From the NCBI RefSeq assembly GCF_000771405.1, contig NZ_JDUI01000001.1, forward strand, positions 186,001 through 250,000: 64,000 nucleotides of DNA, written 5' to 3'. Source of the DNA: Bifidobacterium pullorum DSM 20433. GTDB taxonomy: Bacteria; Actinomycetota; Actinomycetes; Actinomycetales; Bifidobacteriaceae. The position numbers and the translations under genes were made by a program. Shown here in pieces: positions 1 through 8,568 of the stretch (positions are counted from its first letter, which is position 1; every line of letters begins with the position of its first letter). The notes beneath the pieces were generated by a model. It made no database searches and was not told the DNA's origin. It was given only the letters and a program-made list of their open reading frames with translations.

Positions 1-132
1 CACGATGAGGAACGGCGCGACGCGCGCCACGACCGAACGACGACCGCGGTGCACACCCACGGGGCCGCTCGGCGGATTGTCGAAGGCATCCCGCGGATAC
101 GACTGGTAGCTTTCCTTCTCGCTGTGCGCCAT
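1..132 (-). CDS. N-terminal fragment of a probable membrane protein (partial)
   Basis: An open frame starts at the ATG at 130-132 on the minus strand and runs off the left edge; 44 codons are visible. It begins [15 protein letters not shown], continues with a Pro/Gly-rich, basic stretch (residues about 18-35) and then turns hydrophobic ([10 protein letters not shown]), as expected just before a first membrane segment. A GAAAGG ribosome binding site lies 8 bases before the ATG. The gene is divergent from ung. This pattern of a short cytoplasmic basic tail followed by a membrane anchor resembles actinobacterial LytR C-terminal-domain proteins, but the diagnostic domain would lie outside the window, so the family is only a guess. 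Confidence 0.6.
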   Translation of the reverse strand, partial: MAHSEKESYQSYPRDAFDNPPSGPVGVHRGRRSVVARVAPFLIV

Positions 133-261
133 CAGAGTTCCCTTTCACGTCTGGTTCCATGCACGAGTGTAGCCGTCGCCATCGCCAGCACGCCACAGGC
201 AGGCGGCAGCGTATACCGGATATGCACAGGTTCATCGAACGAGACGCCTAGAGTGGGAGGC

Positions 262-996
262 ATGAGCACCACACATGTCAAGCCTCTGTCGGAGCTGGTC
301 GACCCCGGGTGGGCCGAAGCGCTGGCCGACGTCGAACCGGCCGTCCACGCCATGGGCGATTTCCTGCGGGGCGAGCTGGCCGCGGGCAGACGGTATCTGC
401 CGGCGAGCCGCAACATCCTGCGAGCCTTCACCATTCCGTTCGACAGCATCAAGGTGCTGATCGTCGGGCAGGACCCCTATCCGACCCCCGGCCATCCGGT
501 GGGGCTCAGCTTCTGCGTGGCGCCGGACGTCAGGCCGCTGCCCAAAAGCCTGGTCAACATCTATAAGGAGCTTGTCGACGACCTTGGCGTACCGATGCCG
601 GCCAACGGCGACCTGACGCCCTGGACCGGGCAGGGGGTGATGCTGCTCAACAGGTGTCTGACCGTACAGGTCAACAGGCCCGACAGCCATCAAGGCAAGG
701 GGTGGGAGCAGATCACCGACGCGGCGGTCCGCGCATTGAACGCCCGCACGGACGAACAGGGGCGCCCCAAGCCGCTGGTGGCGATCCTCTGGGGGCGCAA
801 GGCGCAGACCCTCGCTCCCCTGCTGAACAACGCCTTCATCATCACCTCGCCCCATCCAAGCCCCCTATCGGCATCACGGGGATTCTTCGGGTCGAAACCG
901 TTCTCCCGAACCAACGAGGCGCTGATCCGGATGGGGGCGAAACCGGTAGATTGGTCCCTTCCGGCCGCCGACCCTCCCAATCAGCGGTTACAATAA
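262..996 (+). CDS. ung: uracil-DNA glycosylase (family 1)
   Basis: Removes uracil from DNA by hydrolysing the N-glycosidic bond, the first step of base excision repair. The 244-residue product has the water-activating loop GQDPYP at residues 69-74 and the DNA-intercalation loop HPSPLS at 198-203, followed by [12 protein letters not shown], all hallmarks of UDG family 1. The frame is open further upstream, but the ATG at 262 is preceded by GGGAGG at the right distance and matches the usual family length of about 220-245 residues, so the longer reading is rejected. The gene is monocistronic in appearance, with a 40-base gap to the MoxR gene. Confidence 0.97.
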   Translation: MSTTHVKPLSELVDPGWAEALADVEPAVHAMGDFLRGELAAGRRYLPASRNILRAFTIPFDSIKVLIVGQDPYPTPGHPVGLSFCVAPDVRPLPKSLVNIYKELVDDLGVPMPANGDLTPWTGQGVMLLNRCLTVQVNRPDSHQGKGWEQITDAAVRALNARTDEQGRPKPLVAILWGRKAQTLAPLLNNAFIITSPHPSPLSASRGFFGSKPFSRTNEALIRMGAKPVDWSLPAADPPNQRLQ

Positions 997-1036
997 CTGA
1001 CCTGAGTGAGCACACAGCCGACCGGAAGAAACCATC

Positions 1037-2101
1037 ATGCCGATTTTCCCCACCCACGCCTCGTCATCAGCGCAACCCGCACTCCAGCAGCAGACGCCAA
1101 CGCCCCACCCGCTCAGCCGGGAGGACCTCGCCCGTGCACGTCAGCTCGCCGACCGCATCCGCGCACGCTTCGCCCAGACCCTGGTCGGGCAGGACAACCT
1201 GCGCGAATCCCTGATCGTCACCCTCGTCGCCGGGGGGCATATCCTCATCGAATCGGTGCCCGGCCTGGCCAAGACCACGGCCGCCCAGACGCTGGCCACA
1301 TCGGTGTCCGGTACGTTCAAACGCGTGCAGTGCACCCCCGACCTCATGCCCTCCGATCTGGTCGGCACGCAGGTGTTCGATTTCGCCTCCCAGCGTTTCA
1401 CCACGCAGATCGGCCCGATTCACGCGAACTTCGTACTGCTGGATGAGATCAACCGGTCCAATGCCAAAACCCAGTCGGCCATGCTCGAGGCCATGGCCGA
1501 AGGCGCGACCACCATCGGCGGCGAGCGCATCGCGCTGCCCCGACCGTTCATGGTCATCGCCACCCAGAATCCCGTCGAGGAGGAGGGTACGTTCAATCTG
1601 CCGGAGGCGCAGATGGACCGTTTCATGATGAAGGCCGTCATGACCTATCCCACGGCCGACGAGGAACGGCGCATGCTGGCGCTGCTCACCCGGCGCGGCT
1701 CCGATGTGGTCGATGTCAACGCGCTCAGCCATGACGTGCTGTCCATCAGCGACGTGGAGTTCCTGCGCGCCTCGGCGCGACGCGTGCACGTTGCCGACGC
1801 GGTCATGCGCTACGCGGTCGACCTGGCCGCCACCACCCGCGGCGCTGGCCCCCATCCGCTGCAGGGCCTCGACGCCCTGGTGCGTCTGGGCGCCAGCCCC
1901 CGCGCCTCGATCGCGCTGGTCCGCATCGGACAGGCGTATGCGCTGCTGTCCGGGCGCGACTACGTGGTGCCCGAGGACATCAAGGCATTCATCCACGAGG
2001 TGATGCGGCACCGCATCATTCTCACGTTCGAGGCGTTGGCGGACGGAGTCGCCACCGATCAGATCATCGATTCGGTCGTCAAGGCGGTTCCCGTCCCATG
2101 A
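1037..2101 (+). CDS. MoxR-family AAA+ ATPase
   Basis: A 354-residue AAA+ ATPase of the MoxR/RavA group, thought to act as a chaperone for VWA-domain partners. The Walker A region is at residues about 72-81 (ESVPGLAKTT; the family usually has EG where this has ES), Walker B is LLDEINRSN near 133-141, and sensor-1 is ATQNP near 180. The first 30 residues are Pro/Gln-rich and variable. The stop codon overlaps the start of the DUF58 gene, and the following five genes are joined by 1-4 base overlaps or gaps, so they are almost certainly one transcript. The MoxR-DUF58-VWA order is the classic moxR/bat-type arrangement. The start is supported by GGAAG upstream. Confidence 0.93.
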   Translation: MPIFPTHASSSAQPALQQQTPTPHPLSREDLARARQLADRIRARFAQTLVGQDNLRESLIVTLVAGGHILIESVPGLAKTTAAQTLATSVSGTFKRVQCTPDLMPSDLVGTQVFDFASQRFTTQIGPIHANFVLLDEINRSNAKTQSAMLEAMAEGATTIGGERIALPRPFMVIATQNPVEEEGTFNLPEAQMDRFMMKAVMTYPTADEERRMLALLTRRGSDVVDVNALSHDVLSISDVEFLRASARRVHVADAVMRYAVDLAATTRGAGPHPLQGLDALVRLGASPRASIALVRIGQAYALLSGRDYVVPEDIKAFIHEVMRHRIILTFEALADGVATDQIIDSVVKAVPVP

Positions 2102-3054
2102 TGAGCCGGGATCCGAACGCCGGCAAGGAGATCCGGGCCAAGATCGAGGCGCTGGGAACGTCGCTGAGCCTGCCCACCGTGCGCAAGGCGCTCGGCGTGC
2201 TGGAGGGCGAGCATGCCTCGCAGCGCAGGGGCGGCATCGACGAGCTGATGGACATCCGCCCCTATGCCGCAGGCGACGAGGCCCGCCATATCGATTGGCG
2301 CACCAGCGCTCGCGTCGGCCGCCCGATGGTGGTGCAGCGCGAGCGGCCTTCGACCAGCCGTGCATGGCTGCTGCTGGACGTGGGCCGGGAGATGACCGGC
2401 GCATGCCCCTCCGGCGAACATGCCTATGAGGTGGCCGCCAACGCGTTGCGCATGTTCGCCGCGTTGAGTCTGCGTCGTTCCGATGACGTGTCGCTGGTGT
2501 TCGGCGACGCCGCCAGCATCACCCGCGTGCCGTTCAACGGGGGGTTCGCCCAGTTCGAGCATGCGCTCGACCTGGCGTTGCAGCGGACCTGGGACCGTCC
2601 GCGCAATATCGATGCATTGCTGGAGTACGCCCGGCGCATCCGCGACCGTCGCGCACTCATCGTGCTCGCCACCGACGAGCATGCCCTGGTCGACGGGCAT
2701 CTGGCGACGATCCGGCGCATCGCGCGAACGCACCCGATGGTGTTCATCGATGTGGCCACAGCGAACCCGTTCGGCGCAACCGGCGGGCGGGGACTGCGCG
2801 ACGGCGTGTCCGGCCGTGCCGTGCCGGCGTTCCTGCGAAACGCCCGTTCCCGCGACGAGGTCGATGTCCACCGCGCGTATCGGGCAGCGTCGATGGAACG
2901 GGAGCTGGCCCGGTGCGGCTCGCATATGATTCGCTCCGGTTCCAGCGAGGCGATGTTCGCCGCGTTCGTGCATCTGGTGTCGGACACGCTGGCCCGCTCG
3001 ACCCAAAACCAGCTGCGGCCCGCCGTCATGCCGGCCCTGCAGGCGGGAGGATGA
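2098..3054 (+). CDS. DUF58 domain protein of the MoxR cluster
   Basis: 318 residues. The DUF58 signature is visible as DIRPYAAGDEARHIDWRTSA (about residues 51-70), which in the family precedes a degenerate VWA-like fold. No membrane segment is evident, although many DUF58 proteins carry two at the N-terminus; this one starts directly with a charged region, so it looks cytosolic. It overlaps the MoxR stop codon (ATGA), with a second possible ATG at 2101. The role in the family is poorly defined. By position it is expected to work with the MoxR ATPase and the membrane VWA proteins that follow. Confidence 0.88.
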   Translation: MMSRDPNAGKEIRAKIEALGTSLSLPTVRKALGVLEGEHASQRRGGIDELMDIRPYAAGDEARHIDWRTSARVGRPMVVQRERPSTSRAWLLLDVGREMTGACPSGEHAYEVAANALRMFAALSLRRSDDVSLVFGDAASITRVPFNGGFAQFEHALDLALQRTWDRPRNIDALLEYARRIRDRRALIVLATDEHALVDGHLATIRRIARTHPMVFIDVATANPFGATGGRGLRDGVSGRAVPAFLRNARSRDEVDVHRAYRAASMERELARCGSHMIRSGSSEAMFAAFVHLVSDTLARSTQNQLRPAVMPALQAGG

Positions 3055-3055
3055 G

Positions 3056-3580
3056 ATGCAGCTGTCCATTCCCACGGATGATCTGGTCGTCGGCGCTCCC
3101 CTCGACCTGGCGATGCCGTTGGTCGCCGTGCTCATCGGTTGCGTCGTGACCGTGGCCGTGCTGATCGCGTTGGCCGTCGTGCTTTCGAAACCCAGACGGC
3201 CCCGCGCATCCGCACCGGTGCGCGGCGTCCACCGCACGTCGACGGGCAAGGCCGTCTGGCACGAGCGGATCGACGCGATCGTCCAGGACCATGCCCGCGG
3301 TTCGATCGACCGCGACGAGGCGATGATTCGTCTGGCCGCCGTGGCACGCGACTACGCCTCCGCGGCCAGCGGGCGGGACCTGAGCTCCCAGACGCTCACC
3401 GACCTGCACCGGCAGCGGTCCGATTCCTCGCAACGAGACGGGTTCAATCTGCTGCGCCAGACCATCGGCGCGTTGTATCCCGCGGAATTCGCCGATCCGT
3501 CCGTCAACGACGCCGCCCGCGGCATCGACGTGGCCCACGCCGCCGAATGGGTGTCCGCGCTCGTGGAAAGGTGGCGATGA
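3056..3580 (+). CDS. single-pass membrane protein of the MoxR-VWA cluster
   Basis: 174 residues. One strong transmembrane helix lies at about residues 18-43 (LAMPLVAVLIGCVVTVAVLIALAVVL), followed by a basic linker and a soluble helical domain of about 110 residues. The position between DUF58 and the first VWA gene, the single helix and the size match the DUF4381-type component of bat-like clusters, but I cannot confirm the family by eye. A GGGAGG ribosome binding site lies inside the end of the DUF58 gene, and the stop overlaps the next start, so translation is coupled. Confidence 0.8.
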   Translation: MQLSIPTDDLVVGAPLDLAMPLVAVLIGCVVTVAVLIALAVVLSKPRRPRASAPVRGVHRTSTGKAVWHERIDAIVQDHARGSIDRDEAMIRLAAVARDYASAASGRDLSSQTLTDLHRQRSDSSQRDGFNLLRQTIGALYPAEFADPSVNDAARGIDVAHAAEWVSALVERWR

Positions 3581-4644
3581 TGAGCCTGTCCTGGCAATGG
3601 CCCTGGGCCGCGCTGGCCGCCGGGCTGGCGATTATCGCGATCGTCGTCGTGATGCTGGTCGCCTCCACGCGTCGGCACCGCCGCGACGACGGGGAGCGTG
3701 TGTTCAGTCTGGATGACGATCTGCGCACGGAACACGCCTCACGCCTGTTCCGTCAATGGAAGCTGCTCGGAAGGATGGCCGTCGTGCCGTTGGCGTTGGC
3801 GTTGGCGATCGGCGTTTCGCTCGTCGCGCGACCCTCGCAGGTCGATGTCGGCGCCGAACGCGCCAGCGACCGCGACATCGTGCTGTGCCTCGACGTCTCC
3901 GGATCGGCCCTGCCCTATGACCGGCAGGTCATCGACACCTACCGTGATCTGGTGCGCAGCTTCGAAGGCGAGCGCATCGGACTGAGCATCTTCAACTCCA
4001 CCTCGCGGACGGTGTTCCCCCTCACGGACGACTACGATCTGGTCACTTCCCAGCTGGACGAGGCCGAACGGCTGCTGCGCGGCGTGGAATCGCAGGACGA
4101 CATCGACGCGATGAGCGACGAGGACTACCAGCGGATCTCGAACTGGTTGGAAGGCACGCAGAACCGCACCAACGCCACATCGTTGATCGGCGACGGACTG
4201 GTCAGCTGCGCCGCGATGCTCCCCGGATTCGCCTACGGTTCGGCGGGGCGGGACGGAGACGAACGCCACCGCGCCGCTTCGATCGTGCTGGCCACCGACA
4301 ACGTGGTGTCAGGCGACCCCACATACACGCTGTCCGAGGCGCTGGAACTGACCGACGCCGCGGGCATCGGCGTCGACGGGCTGTATTCCGGCCCGCGTGA
4401 AAGCGAGAACGGCGCGGAGGCCGCCGATATGCGCACCCTGATCGAATCGCATGACGGCGTGATGCTGACCCAGTCGAACGGCGGATCGGTCGAGGAGCTG
4501 GTCAAACGCATCGAACGCCGCCGGGTGGACGAGAACGAGGAACGCACCAGGGCCGCGCTGATCGACGCTCCCGGATGGTGGACCTTGGCGTTGGCCGCTG
4601 CGGCCGCGGTCTGGCTGATGTTGGCTTGGAGGTTGCGGCGATGA
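3577..4644 (+). CDS. membrane-anchored VWA-domain protein (BatA-like)
   Basis: 355 residues counted from the ATG overlapping the previous stop; the frame is open further upstream but that part lies within the preceding gene. Two N-terminal membrane helices (about 7-28 and 61-80) are followed by a von Willebrand A domain with the metal-binding MIDAS motif DVSGS near residue 107, then a C-terminal membrane helix (WWTLALAAAAAVWLMLAW). The topology places the VWA domain outside the membrane. VWA proteins of this type bind divalent metal and are partners of MoxR ATPases. The last bases overlap the start of the second VWA gene. The domain assignment is firm; the biological role is unknown. Confidence 0.88.
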   Translation: MMSLSWQWPWAALAAGLAIIAIVVVMLVASTRRHRRDDGERVFSLDDDLRTEHASRLFRQWKLLGRMAVVPLALALAIGVSLVARPSQVDVGAERASDRDIVLCLDVSGSALPYDRQVIDTYRDLVRSFEGERIGLSIFNSTSRTVFPLTDDYDLVTSQLDEAERLLRGVESQDDIDAMSDEDYQRISNWLEGTQNRTNATSLIGDGLVSCAAMLPGFAYGSAGRDGDERHRAASIVLATDNVVSGDPTYTLSEALELTDAAGIGVDGLYSGPRESENGAEAADMRTLIESHDGVMLTQSNGGSVEELVKRIERRRVDENEERTRAALIDAPGWWTLALAAAAAVWLMLAWRLRR

Positions 4645-5663
4645 ATTCCTGGACGTTCTCCCCCGTGATGGGTTGGCCGGTCGGCGGCACCGTGGCGGCC
4701 GTGATGCTGGCGCTCGCCGTCGTAGAGGTGGTGCTCCATGTCGTACGGCGTCGTTCGAGCGATGAGACGACCGCCGCCTGCGTGCGACGTGTGCTGATCG
4801 TCGTCGTGGTGGCCGTCATGGCGCTGACGCCGAGCAGGGTCACCTCCACGACCAGCCGTGCCGTGAACGCCACCGACGTGGTGGTGGCCGTCGACGTGAC
4901 GGGTTCGATGGCGGTTTCGGACGCCCGATACGGCACCGACCAGCCTGTCAGCAGGCTGGATGCCGCCCGTCAGGCCGTCCATGGGCTGACGGCGATGTAT
5001 GCGGACGCGAGCTTCGCCGCCGTGCGGTTCGGCGCGTCCGGAACGTTGGACGTGCCGCTGACCCCGGACACGCTGGCCATCGACAACTGGGCGGACACCC
5101 TGTCGGTCGAGGCCACCTCGGTGTCCGCGGGCTCGAGTCTCGACGCCCCGTTGGATCAGCTGCTCATCACGCTGAGGTCGATCCGGGAGCAACGCCCCGA
5201 TGATGCGATCATCCTGTACCTGATCACCGACGGCGAGCAGACCTCGAATCGTACGCGCCGCACGTTCTCCACGCTGCGCCGGTACCTTGACGACGCCCTG
5301 GTGATCGGGGTGGGCTCGACCGAAGGCGGCATGGTGCCGCTGGTCTCCGACGGTGTGGACGGCACGGCCGACGGGCAGTGGGCGGTCGACCCGGCCACGG
5401 GCGAACCGGGCATCTCCGTGATGGACACCGCCGGCCTTGAGGAGCTGGCCGACGAGATGAGCGGCGGCACACTGCTGCTGGATGCCATGACGACGATCGA
5501 CGCCGGTGTCTCCAAGGAGGCGTCGGACCGATGGCGGGTGACTGAAACCTCCAAGGAACGTACACGGCTGACGCCTGTGGTCTGGCCGCTGGCGATCGCC
5601 GCCGTCGCGCTGCTGGCTTGGGAACTCGGCGCATGGCTGGCGCTTTCGAGGAGGATGCTATGA
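4641..5663 (+). CDS. second membrane-anchored VWA-domain protein (BatB-like)
   Basis: 340 residues. Two N-terminal hydrophobic segments (about 10-32 and 50-66) precede a VWA domain with the MIDAS motif DVTGSMAVS near residue 88 and a second metal-site segment LITDGEQT near 195. A C-terminal membrane helix (VVWPLAIAAVALLAWELGAWLAL) ends the protein. The start overlaps the stop of the first VWA gene (ATGA), and the C-terminus overlaps the next start in the same way. The two VWA proteins are similar in layout but different in sequence, as in bat clusters of other bacteria. They probably form a complex at the membrane. Confidence 0.88.
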   Translation: MNSWTFSPVMGWPVGGTVAAVMLALAVVEVVLHVVRRRSSDETTAACVRRVLIVVVVAVMALTPSRVTSTTSRAVNATDVVVAVDVTGSMAVSDARYGTDQPVSRLDAARQAVHGLTAMYADASFAAVRFGASGTLDVPLTPDTLAIDNWADTLSVEATSVSAGSSLDAPLDQLLITLRSIREQRPDDAIILYLITDGEQTSNRTRRTFSTLRRYLDDALVIGVGSTEGGMVPLVSDGVDGTADGQWAVDPATGEPGISVMDTAGLEELADEMSGGTLLLDAMTTIDAGVSKEASDRWRVTETSKERTRLTPVVWPLAIAAVALLAWELGAWLALSRRML

Positions 5664-6229
5664 GCACACGTACCGTCGCCCGCGCTCCGCTACCGATGCG
5701 TGTGGCGCTGATCGTCCTGGCGGTGGCGGTGGCGTGCCTCGCCGCGCTGACCGTCGTCAACCTGTCCGCCGCGGTTCTCCACGATGAGGCGACGCAGGCG
5801 CTGGAACGCAATGTGGCGGAGGCCGCCGACGACACGTCGAATCTGGAGATGCTGCGCATCCGGCAGCAGCAGGTCGACGCCCAGTTCGAGGACGCCGGCC
5901 GCTATGGCATGGCGCTGCTGCCGGCGCTGCGGTCCTCCATCGAGACGAATGCCGCCGTCTCCCAAGCGCTGACGCAACGCATCCAGGAGGAGCTCGACCG
6001 CCAGCAGCAAGGCGACGCCGACACAACCGACTCGTCCGACCCGCAGGAGGACGGAACGGCATCCGAGGGCGGCGGGCTGACCGAGGAGCAGCGCAGACGC
6101 GTCGAGGAACTGCTGCAATCCAATCAGTCGTCCACGCCTGCCGAATCGTCCGGAACCGATTCCCAGGACGGGGATTCCGCGAACGGCGGCGACGACGGGG
6201 AATCCACCGTCGAGAGCAAACCCTGGTGA
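5660..6229 (+). CDS. membrane-anchored protein with acidic low-complexity tail
   Basis: 189 residues, no recognised family. One signal-anchor helix at about residues 12-38 (ALIVLAVAVACLAALTVV region) is followed by a mainly helical, probably coiled-coil region (about 45-115) and a long Ser/Asp/Glu/Gly-rich tail to the C-terminus. It starts on the last codon of the second VWA gene behind a GAGGAGG site and is therefore the last tightly coupled member of the MoxR operon. The layout suggests an extracytoplasmic structural or adaptor role for the VWA proteins. No catalytic motif is visible. Confidence 0.75.
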   Translation: MSTRTVARAPLPMRVALIVLAVAVACLAALTVVNLSAAVLHDEATQALERNVAEAADDTSNLEMLRIRQQQVDAQFEDAGRYGMALLPALRSSIETNAAVSQALTQRIQEELDRQQQGDADTTDSSDPQEDGTASEGGGLTEEQRRRVEELLQSNQSSTPAESSGTDSQDGDSANGGDDGESTVESKPW

Positions 6230-6326
6230 CACCGGCGACACGCCACGATGTGGATAACTGCCAGCGTTCGACCACATCGGCCCATTCGGCTGGACGCGCG
6301 CCGAAGGTGGCGTGTTCCATGGATGC

Positions 6327-6677
6327 ATGAGCAGCACGACATCATTGTTCCCCGGCACGCCAGTGCCGTCCGAGGGCCTTCAGGCCGCAGGCTTGCAGGG
6401 GTTGTCGGTGGCGACGATCACACCGTTCGCCTCGGCGGCATGCCCCTGCCGGCAGGCCGTCGAGGACAGCCGTGCCGCACTCCGGAATTCCGCCCTGCTC
6501 AGCGAGCAGGCCGCCCTCGCCGTGGCCGCGTTGCATATGCAGGCGGAAGGGCTGGATTGGACCGGTAACGCGGCGACGATGTTCCGCCAACGACTCGGCG
6601 AGCTCGACGGCGAGGCGCGTCTGTTCGACACGGATGCGCGCGAGACCTGGCGGCTGTCCCTGACGGAGACGTCATGA
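6327..6677 (+). CDS. WXG100-like small helical protein
   Basis: 116 residues from the ATG at 6327; a GTG at 6312 in the same frame is possible. The second half reads as two amphipathic helices joined by a W-T-G turn (GLDWTGNAATMF), the signature of WXG100/ESAT-6-like proteins exported by type VII systems. An Ala/Gly/Ser-rich segment precedes it. Its stop overlaps the start of the hydrolase gene, so the two are translationally coupled, as WXG partners and their effectors usually are. No EccC-type ATPase is present in the window. The family call rests on the motif and predicted helix-turn-helix layout only. Confidence 0.65.
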   Translation: MSSTTSLFPGTPVPSEGLQAAGLQGLSVATITPFASAACPCRQAVEDSRAALRNSALLSEQAALAVAALHMQAEGLDWTGNAATMFRQRLGELDGEARLFDTDARETWRLSLTETS

Positions 6678-8251
6678 GCTGGCAGGTCACGGCCACCATC
6701 CACGGCGGTCAGGCGTATGCCGCCGCCACCGTGGAGGAGTATTCGGGGTTTGCGACGCAGATGGCGGAAACGGCCCGGCGGTGGCGGACGCTTGCGGCCT
6801 CCTGGAACACCACGATGATGCTGCTGGGCAACCGCCGCGTCAGCGCTCCCCTGTGCCCGGTGCTGTCCGGAGGGAGCGCGACGCCGGTGGTGGGGCATGT
6901 CACGATCCCCTTCCAGCAGATCACCGATCGTTGCGCCGATCTCATCCGTCGCGGCGGCGTGGTGGCCGACCGGCTCGACGAGTTGGCGGATCTGCTGATC
7001 CGCGCCTATTCCCTGTATTCGCATGCGGAGCGGAATACCCAGCGGATGCTGACCGAACTGGTACAGCTGGCCAGCTACCAATTCCCCGGACACGCCTTGG
7101 TGGGGACCACGGCCATCGCCGTCGGAGGATTCCTGGCGGGATCCCTGGCCGAAGGCGGCGCCAACGGCATCCACGCTTTGGACGCAACGGCATGGGCCCA
7201 GGAGGGGTTGATGGACGGACTGGCGTCGAAGGTGGCCGGCGTCGGCGCCCTCAAGGGCCTGGTCTCCTCCGACGAGGTCAACCAGGCGGCCGAACGGGTC
7301 GCCTCGGTGACGGCACCGCTGTACGGCGCGTTTCAGGGCGATGTGCTGCAGGTCAGGCAGGTGCATTCGCGCACCGAAGTGGTGCGCGAATCGCATTCCG
7401 TGGCCGAGGCGATGGAGAATCTGCGACGGCTCGGCGAGGAACGGTTGGGCAAGATCGACCTGAACAGCGGGCTCGAGTACGGCACGATCGCCATCCAGGA
7501 GTATCGCAAGGCCGACGGCTCGTCCTCCTGGCTGGTCACGATCCCCGGCACCGACGGCAAGCTCGATTCGCCGTTCGGCTGGCCGCAGAACGTGGAGCTG
7601 ATGAGCGACGATCCGGAACGGCGCATGCATGCCGACAGCGCCCGCATGGTGTTGGAGGCGATGGAACGCGCCGGCATCGGCGAGGACGAACCGGTGGCGT
7701 TGATTGGGCATTCGCAGGGCGGCATCGTGGCTGCGGCCATCGCCGCCGACATGGCGGATGTCTACACGATCGAGCATGTGGTGACCTGCGGCTCTCCGGT
7801 CGCCAACCATCCAATCCCGGAGAAGACCTGGGTGACGAGTGTGGAGATCGACGACGAACTGGTGGCCGCGTTGGATGGCGCGGCCAATCCGGCGACCGAG
7901 AACTGGCTGACTGTCAGCGGCACCGTGCACAAGGTGCCCGGCAGCCTGACCACCAGCGTCAGCGAGGAGGGGTACTGCGTGCCGGGCATCGGGCCGGGCG
8001 CCGAGGACCCGTTCACGGCGGCCAGCGTGCGCGACACCGGCGAGGACAAGGAGATCACCCACTGGCTCAAATACCATCAGGCCGCCTACCAGAACGCCAC
8101 CGACCTGGGCTCTCCCGCCGTGCAACGCCATGAGGCGCACTTCCAGGAGGTTCTGGACGGCGAGCTGGTCTCCACCACCTACTGGCAGGGCCGCATGACC
8201 AAATCCGCCACCGTGGCGCCGGGCGAGCCGGTCAACCCACCGCGTCTATGA
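6674..8251 (+). CDS. alpha/beta hydrolase with helical WXG-like N-terminal region
   Basis: 525 residues. The C-terminal half is a lipase/esterase-type alpha/beta hydrolase: the nucleophile elbow GHSQGG puts Ser347 at the active site, and candidate acid and base residues are in TSVEIDDELVAAL and EITHWLKYH. The N-terminal about 240 residues are helical and Ala/Gly-rich, with a long amphipathic stretch (about 88-140) resembling ESX-type substrates, and a hydrophobic Gly-rich segment near 140-170. There is no classical signal peptide. Coupled overlap with the WXG100-like gene suggests a secreted or surface hydrolase chaperoned by the small protein. The substrate cannot be told from the sequence. 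It ends the MoxR cluster. Confidence 0.75.
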   Translation: MSWQVTATIHGGQAYAAATVEEYSGFATQMAETARRWRTLAASWNTTMMLLGNRRVSAPLCPVLSGGSATPVVGHVTIPFQQITDRCADLIRRGGVVADRLDELADLLIRAYSLYSHAERNTQRMLTELVQLASYQFPGHALVGTTAIAVGGFLAGSLAEGGANGIHALDATAWAQEGLMDGLASKVAGVGALKGLVSSDEVNQAAERVASVTAPLYGAFQGDVLQVRQVHSRTEVVRESHSVAEAMENLRRLGEERLGKIDLNSGLEYGTIAIQEYRKADGSSSWLVTIPGTDGKLDSPFGWPQNVELMSDDPERRMHADSARMVLEAMERAGIGEDEPVALIGHSQGGIVAAAIAADMADVYTIEHVVTCGSPVANHPIPEKTWVTSVEIDDELVAALDGAANPATENWLTVSGTVHKVPGSLTTSVSEEGYCVPGIGPGAEDPFTAASVRDTGEDKEITHWLKYHQAAYQNATDLGSPAVQRHEAHFQEVLDGELVSTTYWQGRMTKSATVAPGEPVNPPRL

Positions 8252-8257
8252 CCACCC

Positions 8258-8418
8258 CGCCCGGCCTGTACGGACTGTGACACAACTACACCAACACGCC
8301 CGGCTTCTGCGGACTGTGACACTTCGTGACTCTGATACATTCACCAGACCCGCAGAATACCAAGGTTTTGAACTTGCATCACGGTCACAGAAGTGTCACA
8401 GTCCGTACAGGCCGGGCG
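8258..8418. repeat. inverted-repeat element, MITE-like
   Basis: A perfect 26-base inverted repeat bounds this stretch: left arm 8258-8283 (begins CGCCCGGCCTGTACGG) and right arm 8393-8418. A third copy, in the left-arm orientation with 3 differences, lies at 8297-8322, and its similarity to the right arm continues inward, so 8297-8342 and 8373-8418 form arms of about 46 bases around a loop of about 30. No open frame of note lies inside. I see no clear target-site duplication. It abuts a truncated gene, which fits insertion or recombination at this point. It may also act as a transcription terminator for the hydrolase gene. Confidence 0.75.
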
Positions 8419-8517
8419 TGTCCGAATGCCGCTGCGGCGCAAACCGACTAGCACCTTGACGACATCGGTGCCGATAAAGGACATGAGGCGGTCGGGATAT
8501 CGCGGACGGTCCACCAT
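8419..8517 (-). pseudogene. truncated 5' end of an AAA ATPase gene (DUF4143-type)
   Basis: On the minus strand from the ATG at 8515-8517, 33 codons read MVDRPRYPDRL...TDVVKVLVGLRRSG, then meet the inverted repeat. This is the standard beginning of the large DUF4143-type ATP-binding protein family, in which xVKVxxGxRRSG is followed directly by KSTLL to complete the Walker A motif. Here the frame breaks inside Walker A (GLRRSG then IRT), exactly where the 26-base repeat starts. The other 350 or so residues are absent, so this is a remnant. The family call comes from pattern memory and a short stretch, hence moderate confidence. Confidence 0.6.
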
Positions 8518-8528
8518 TTGGCTTCGTG

Positions 8529-8546
8529 TTTCTTGTATACAAGAAA
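8529..8546. promoter_or_regulatory. perfect 18-base palindromic operator
   Basis: TTTCTTGTATACAAGAAA is a perfect 9+9 palindrome of the type bound by dimeric repressors, such as GntR-like or other helix-turn-helix regulators. It lies 11 bases upstream of the truncated ATPase start on the minus strand and about 90 bases upstream of purB on the plus strand. A second, imperfect copy follows 40 bases away, centre to centre. The regulator is not identifiable from the window. Confidence 0.65.
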
Positions 8547-8568
8547 CTAGCAGCTTATTTCGCAATGT

